A DNA stretch of 44,031 nucleotides from Epulopiscium sp. Nele67-Bin005 (lineage in GTDB: Bacteria > Bacillota > Clostridia > Lachnospirales > Cellulosilyticaceae): NCBI GenBank assembly GCA_002007365.1, contig LNZR01000066.1, positions 1 through 44,031 of the forward strand, read 5' to 3'. The stretch's first letter is position 1. Every line of letters starts with the position of its first letter. The notes below the pieces were generated by a model. The model had not been told where the DNA came from and ran no database searches. It saw nothing but the letters and a program-made list of their open reading frames with translations. This document shows, in pieces, positions 39,918 to 44,031 of the stretch. The position numbers and the translations under genes are program-made.

Positions 39918-41962
39918 TATACGCTCACCATTCCTATTGATTGAATTTCAACGCTTTGCTCAATTTCGTTGTATGATATTACGGTTAAATCTGGTATATA
40001 TTGTTTTGTTAATTGTTTAAAATAAATCCTTACTATTGGTGAAGTTAAAATTATTGGTTGAAGTCCAAGAGATGATAATTTTTGAACTTCTTTCTTTAGT
40101 TTAATAATAATGTTTTGTAAAGTTTGTGGATCTAGTGCCACGTATGAGCCTTGTTCTGTATGTTGCACGCTACTCATTATCATTTGTTCTATAGCTGGAT
40201 CTAGAGTTATTACTTGATTTGTTGGATTTAAAAATACTTTTTTAGAAATCGCTCTTGACATACCTTGACGAACATATTCTGTTAATACATCGGTATCTCT
40301 AATGCTTGGGGCATAATCTGCTAAAATCTCGCAAATTGTTGGTAAATCTCTTATAGAAATATGCTCGTTTAATAAATTTGCCAAAACTTTTTGAATTTCT
40401 CCAAGTCCTAATAATTTTGGTGTTAACTCTCCAATTAGAGCCGAGTGTACTTCTGAGATATTGTTTAATAATGTTTGTGTATCTTGTCTTGTTAATAGCT
40501 CAGCTAGGTGAAGCTTAATAACTTCTGTTAAGTGTGTTGCAATAATTGATGGGCAGTCTACAACTGTATATCCTTTTACTTCTGCTCTTTCTCTTTGACT
40601 TTCTGTAATCCATAATGCTGGCAGTCCAAAGGCTGGCTCAGTTGTTGAAATACCATCAATTTCTTCTTCAACATATCCTGGGTTCATCGCCATATAGTGG
40701 TCAAATAAAATTTCTCCACGTGCAACTTCAATCCCTTTAATTTTAATACTATAAATATTTGGTGGTAACTGAATATTATCTCGTAGCCTAATAATTGGTA
40801 CAACTGTTCCAAGTTCTAGTGCAATTTGTCTACGTATCATTACTACCCTATCCAACAAGTCCCCACCTTGATTTACATCGGCAAGAGGGATAATCCCATA
40901 CCCAAATTCAAGCTCAATTGGGTCAACTTGTAATAAGTTTACAACATTTTCTGGCTTTCTTGTTTCTTCGGCTGCTTCATCTTCTGTTGCAATTTCTTCT
41001 TCAACAGTTGCCACTTTGCTAGCTCGTTGAATTCTGCTTGCTAAAACTAGCCAAACAATTGCTACTGGTAATGTTACGGCAAGCCCCATAGGAGTTAATG
41101 CTCCCAAAAGTACTAATACCCCAGCTACTAAATATAATACTAATGGTGAACCTACAAATTGCATAAATAAAGTTTCACTCATTGCCTTATCTTTTTGTTG
41201 GTTTTTAGTTACCAAAACCCCTGTTGCAATTGATATAAATAGTGCAGGAATGGCACTTACAAGACCGTCTCCAATAGTTAAAATTGTGTATGTGCTAAGT
41301 GCTTGCCCAAATTCCATATCTCTTGTTACCATACCGATAACAAGTCCTGCTATAATGTTGATTGCTGAAATTAATAAACCAGCAACGGCATCATTTTTTA
41401 CGAATTTTGAGGCCCCGTCCATTGCTCCAAAGAAGCTGGCCTCATCTTGTACCTTTTGTCGTCTTTCTTTTGCTGTTTTATCATCAATAAATCCTGAATT
41501 CAAATCGGCATCAATCGCCATTTGCTTCCCTGGCATCGCATCTAGTGTAAAACGTGCAGAAACCTCAGCAACACGCTCAGAACCTTTTGTAATAACCATG
41601 AAGTTTACGATTGTAATAATTATGAAAATAATTACCCCAATAACCAAATCTCCTCCAGATACGAACTCACCAAACGCCTCAACTACTGGCCCTGCATCGG
41701 CTTTTGTCAAAATTAACCTCGTGGAAGAAATATTCAAACCTAGCCTAAATACAGTGGTAATAAGTATCATAGTTGGAAATAATGACAAATCCAACGATTC
41801 ATTGGAAAAAAGAGAGCTTAGAAGTACCATTGAACCAATTGATATATTTACAATCATAAGAACACTTAATATTTGTTCTGGTAATGGAACGATGATAAGT
41901 CCAATTATCGCAACAACAAATATCCCAAGTATTGCATCTGACATTCTAAAGTTCATACTCAT
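39917..41962 (-). CDS. flhA: Flagellar export protein FlhA
   Basis: TTVFRLGLNISSTRLIL, MPGKQMAIDADLNSGFI, synteny. Confidence 0.98.
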   Translation of the reverse strand: MSMNFRMSDAILGIFVVAIIGLIIVPLPEQILSVLMIVNISIGSMVLLSSLFSNESLDLSLFPTMILITTVFRLGLNISSTRLILTKADAGPVVEAFGEFVSGGDLVIGVIIFIIITIVNFMVITKGSERVAEVSARFTLDAMPGKQMAIDADLNSGFIDDKTAKERRQKVQDEASFFGAMDGASKFVKNDAVAGLLISAINIIAGLVIGMVTRDMEFGQALSTYTILTIGDGLVSAIPALFISIATGVLVTKNQQKDKAMSETLFMQFVGSPLVLYLVAGVLVLLGALTPMGLAVTLPVAIVWLVLASRIQRASKVATVEEEIATEDEAAEETRKPENVVNLLQVDPIELEFGYGIIPLADVNQGGDLLDRVVMIRRQIALELGTVVPIIRLRDNIQLPPNIYSIKIKGIEVARGEILFDHYMAMNPGYVEEEIDGISTTEPAFGLPALWITESQRERAEVKGYTVVDCPSIIATHLTEVIKLHLAELLTRQDTQTLLNNISEVHSALIGELTPKLLGLGEIQKVLANLLNEHISIRDLPTICEILADYAPSIRDTDVLTEYVRQGMSRAISKKVFLNPTNQVITLDPAIEQMIMSSVQHTEQGSYVALDPQTLQNIIIKLKKEVQKLSSLGLQPIILTSPIVRIYFKQLTKQYIPDLTVISYNEIEQSVEIQSIGMVSV

Positions 41963-43071
41963 CTCCTTCCGTTTTTCGTGTCTTCTTCTAATTGGTAAAC
42001 ATATGCTAACACTTGTGCAACTGCCTGATAAAGTTCTGGTGGAATTGCTTGGTCAACCTCTACAGTATAATAAAGAGTTCTTGCTAGTGGTTTATTTTCC
42101 ACAATCGGAATTTTATTTGCTGTACCTAATTCTCTAATTTTGGCCGCCATATGGTCTGTACCTTTTGCAACTACAACTGGTGCTTGACTATTTTCTTTAT
42201 CATAAAAAATTGCTACTGCAAAATGTGTTGGGTTTGTAATAATAACATCAGCATTTGGAACTGATTGCATCATTCTCTTCATACTCATCTCACGCATTTT
42301 CTGACGGATTTTCCCTTTAATTTGAGGGTCCCCTTCAGACTGCTTATATTCATCTTTAACATCTTGCTTACTCATCTTCAAACTATCTTCAAACTTATAT
42401 TTTTGATAAGCATAATCAAGCAGTGCAATAACTAAATACGCTCCTCCAACATAATAACCAATTTTTATTATAGTTTTGGCGAGATAACCAACAACATTTA
42501 TAGTTGCCATGTCAGGAAATAAGAAGAAGGAAGGCATTTCCTGACTTAAAATACTAATAAAAATAGCACCTAAAAATACTACTTTAACGATACTTTTTGC
42601 AAGCTCAAAAAGTGTACTTAATGAAAATAACTTTTTAATTCCTTCAATAGGGTTCATTTTACTAAATTTTGGTTGCATAGTTTTCATACTAGGTTTAAAC
42701 CCTACTTGCAAATACGATACTCCAAATGCTACGACTGCTAATACTATAAATAAAAAGGCATTTATAGTCAAAATTTTAATTAAAGTCTGCCCTACCATCG
42801 ATAAAAACGTGTTTTTTTCAAAATTTAGCACATAGTATGGGATTTGTAAAAATAAATTTACAAACGTTTGTTGTATCGTTTCATAATAACTTTGCCCATA
42901 AACTGTAATATATGCAAAAAATCCTGTTATTAGTAATGCTGTCCCTAATTCTTGACTTTTTGCTACTTGACCTTCTTCACGTGCTTTTTCTCGTTTTTTG
43001 GTAGTGGCAGTTTCTGTTCTACCTTCTGACTCGGCAGATGCAAAAAACTGCAAATCAAATTTTATGTTCAT
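41959..43071 (-). CDS. flhB: Flagellar export protein FlhB
   Basis: ADVIITNPTHFAVAI (NPTH autocleavage site). Confidence 0.98.
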   Translation of the reverse strand: MNIKFDLQFFASAESEGRTETATTKKREKAREEGQVAKSQELGTALLITGFFAYITVYGQSYYETIQQTFVNLFLQIPYYVLNFEKNTFLSMVGQTLIKILTINAFLFIVLAVVAFGVSYLQVGFKPSMKTMQPKFSKMNPIEGIKKLFSLSTLFELAKSIVKVVFLGAIFISILSQEMPSFFLFPDMATINVVGYLAKTIIKIGYYVGGAYLVIALLDYAYQKYKFEDSLKMSKQDVKDEYKQSEGDPQIKGKIRQKMREMSMKRMMQSVPNADVIITNPTHFAVAIFYDKENSQAPVVVAKGTDHMAAKIRELGTANKIPIVENKPLARTLYYTVEVDQAIPPELYQAVAQVLAYVYQLEEDTKNGRR

Positions 43072-43856
43072 GGCGTTAATCCTTGTACTATAGCATAAAA
43101 AATATCTGTTATGTTTTTAATTATTATATTGTTATAATCCGGAATTAGTTGTAGCAAAAATGTCATTAAAAATAATAATACTATTAGTTTAATTGGTAAC
43201 CCAATAACGAACATGTTCATCTGTGGTGCTGCCTTTGCCAAAATTCCAAGTCCACAATCTATTGCAATAATTACTCCAAGTATTGGCATTGCTAGTCTAA
43301 ATCCTAATTCAAAAAATAAACTAATGGCATCGGTCATCGGATACATCAAGTTTGGGTTGATTACTCCTGTTCCAACTGGTATTTGAGTAAATGTTTCTAT
43401 CAAAGCTCTTATAAACCAATGATACCCCCCAGATAACATAAATATTACACTAAATCCTAGATAGTATAATTTTCCTAAAATCGGCACTTGTCCACCACTT
43501 GATGGGTCTAATTGTGTACTCATTCCAAGACCACCTTGCGTTCCAAATAAATGCCCTATTATATAATATACTTGGAAAAAAATAACTAAACTAAACCCGA
43601 TAATTGTACCAATCATTGTTTCTTTAATAATTATCATAAAATATGCAAGAAAATTTTCGGCGTAATTAATGGGTTCTAATGGGATTGTAAAAAACACCAT
43701 TAGGGATAAAATCCCTGTTAGACCTCCTGCCACTGTAGCTGGTAATTGTGTTTCAGTTACTAACGGAATAACTAAAAATGCTGCTACTATTCTAACTAAT
43801 ATTAAAAGCCAAATATCAGTATGTGCATAGAGGTGTAAAACATCATTCATAATCAT
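43068..43856 (-). CDS. fliR: Flagellar export protein FliR
   Basis: Multi-TM FliR-type sequence; overlaps flhB start. Confidence 0.95.
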   Translation of the reverse strand: MIMNDVLHLYAHTDIWLLILVRIVAAFLVIPLVTETQLPATVAGGLTGILSLMVFFTIPLEPINYAENFLAYFMIIIKETMIGTIIGFSLVIFFQVYYIIGHLFGTQGGLGMSTQLDPSSGGQVPILGKLYYLGFSVIFMLSGGYHWFIRALIETFTQIPVGTGVINPNLMYPMTDAISLFFELGFRLAMPILGVIIAIDCGLGILAKAAPQMNMFVIGLPIKLIVLLFLMTFLLQLIPDYNNIIIKNITDIFYAIVQGLTP

Positions 43857-43865
43857 AATATTTAC

Positions 43866-44031
43866 CTACAAAAATGTCGAGAACCCAGTAAAGATCCTCG
43901 TCATAAAATCTACTAATATAGTAATCATCCATGGTCCAAATAGTATTAGTGCCATAAATACACACACAACTTTTGGGATAAATGATAAAGTTTGTTCTTG
44001 AATTGAAGTTGCTGTTTGGAAAATACTAACT
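43866..44031 (-). CDS. fliQ: Flagellar export protein FliQ, C-terminal part (runs off window; absent from ORF track)
   Basis: My translation: VSIFQTATSIQEQTLSFIPKVVCVFMALILFGPWMITILVDFMTRIFTGFSTFL*. Confidence 0.92.
   Translation of the reverse strand, partial: VSIFQTATSIQEQTLSFIPKVVCVFMALILFGPWMITILVDFMTRIFTGFSTFL

Noticed and set aside
41250-42137. 295-aa plus-strand ORF opposite flhA/flhB
   Set aside because: Antisense shadow of strongly supported flhA and flhB; no RBS or family resemblance.
2440-44031. CRISPR arrays, IS elements, prophage, tRNA or rRNA genes
   Set aside because: I saw no direct-repeat/spacer array, transposase, phage structural genes or convincing tRNA cloverleaf; without a tool a tRNA could still be missed.

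Overview
Coordinates ~2.45 kb to 44 kb are AT-rich bacterial chromosome, consistent with a flagellated Clostridia/Lachnospirales-type Firmicute. It runs in this order: (1) truncated smc, then rnc-acpP-plsX-rpmF-yceD-ackA-pta; (2) two tandem, mutually homologous proteins of unknown function inserted between pta and tmcAL; (3) an accessory stretch with two chemoreceptors, a DUF1622 protein, a serine beta-lactamase-like protein, a DEDDh exonuclease fusion, a B12-binding radical SAM protein, nth, a UvrD/PcrA-type helicase, small membrane proteins and transporters, a PepF-type peptidase broken by one in-frame TAA, an esterase and a C39 peptidase; (4) the distal part of a flagellar/chemotaxis operon on the minus strand (fliQ-fliR-flhB-flhA-flhF-flhG-cheA-cheW-cheC-cheD-fliA-DUF6115-MltG-like). 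The first ~2.4 kb looks like vertebrate, probably teleost, DNA: TG and GAA microsatellites, a LINE-tail-like stem-loop, and no long credible bacterial ORF. It is fused into the middle of smc, most likely as an assembly or amplification chimera. A fish-gut symbiont such as an Epulopiscium-like bacterium would explain both parts, but that is inference. The strongest candidate for something undescribed is the tandem pair at 9348-12077. Their C-terminal halves resemble a P-loop/FtsK-EssC-like ATPase fold with the Walker A motif eroded.
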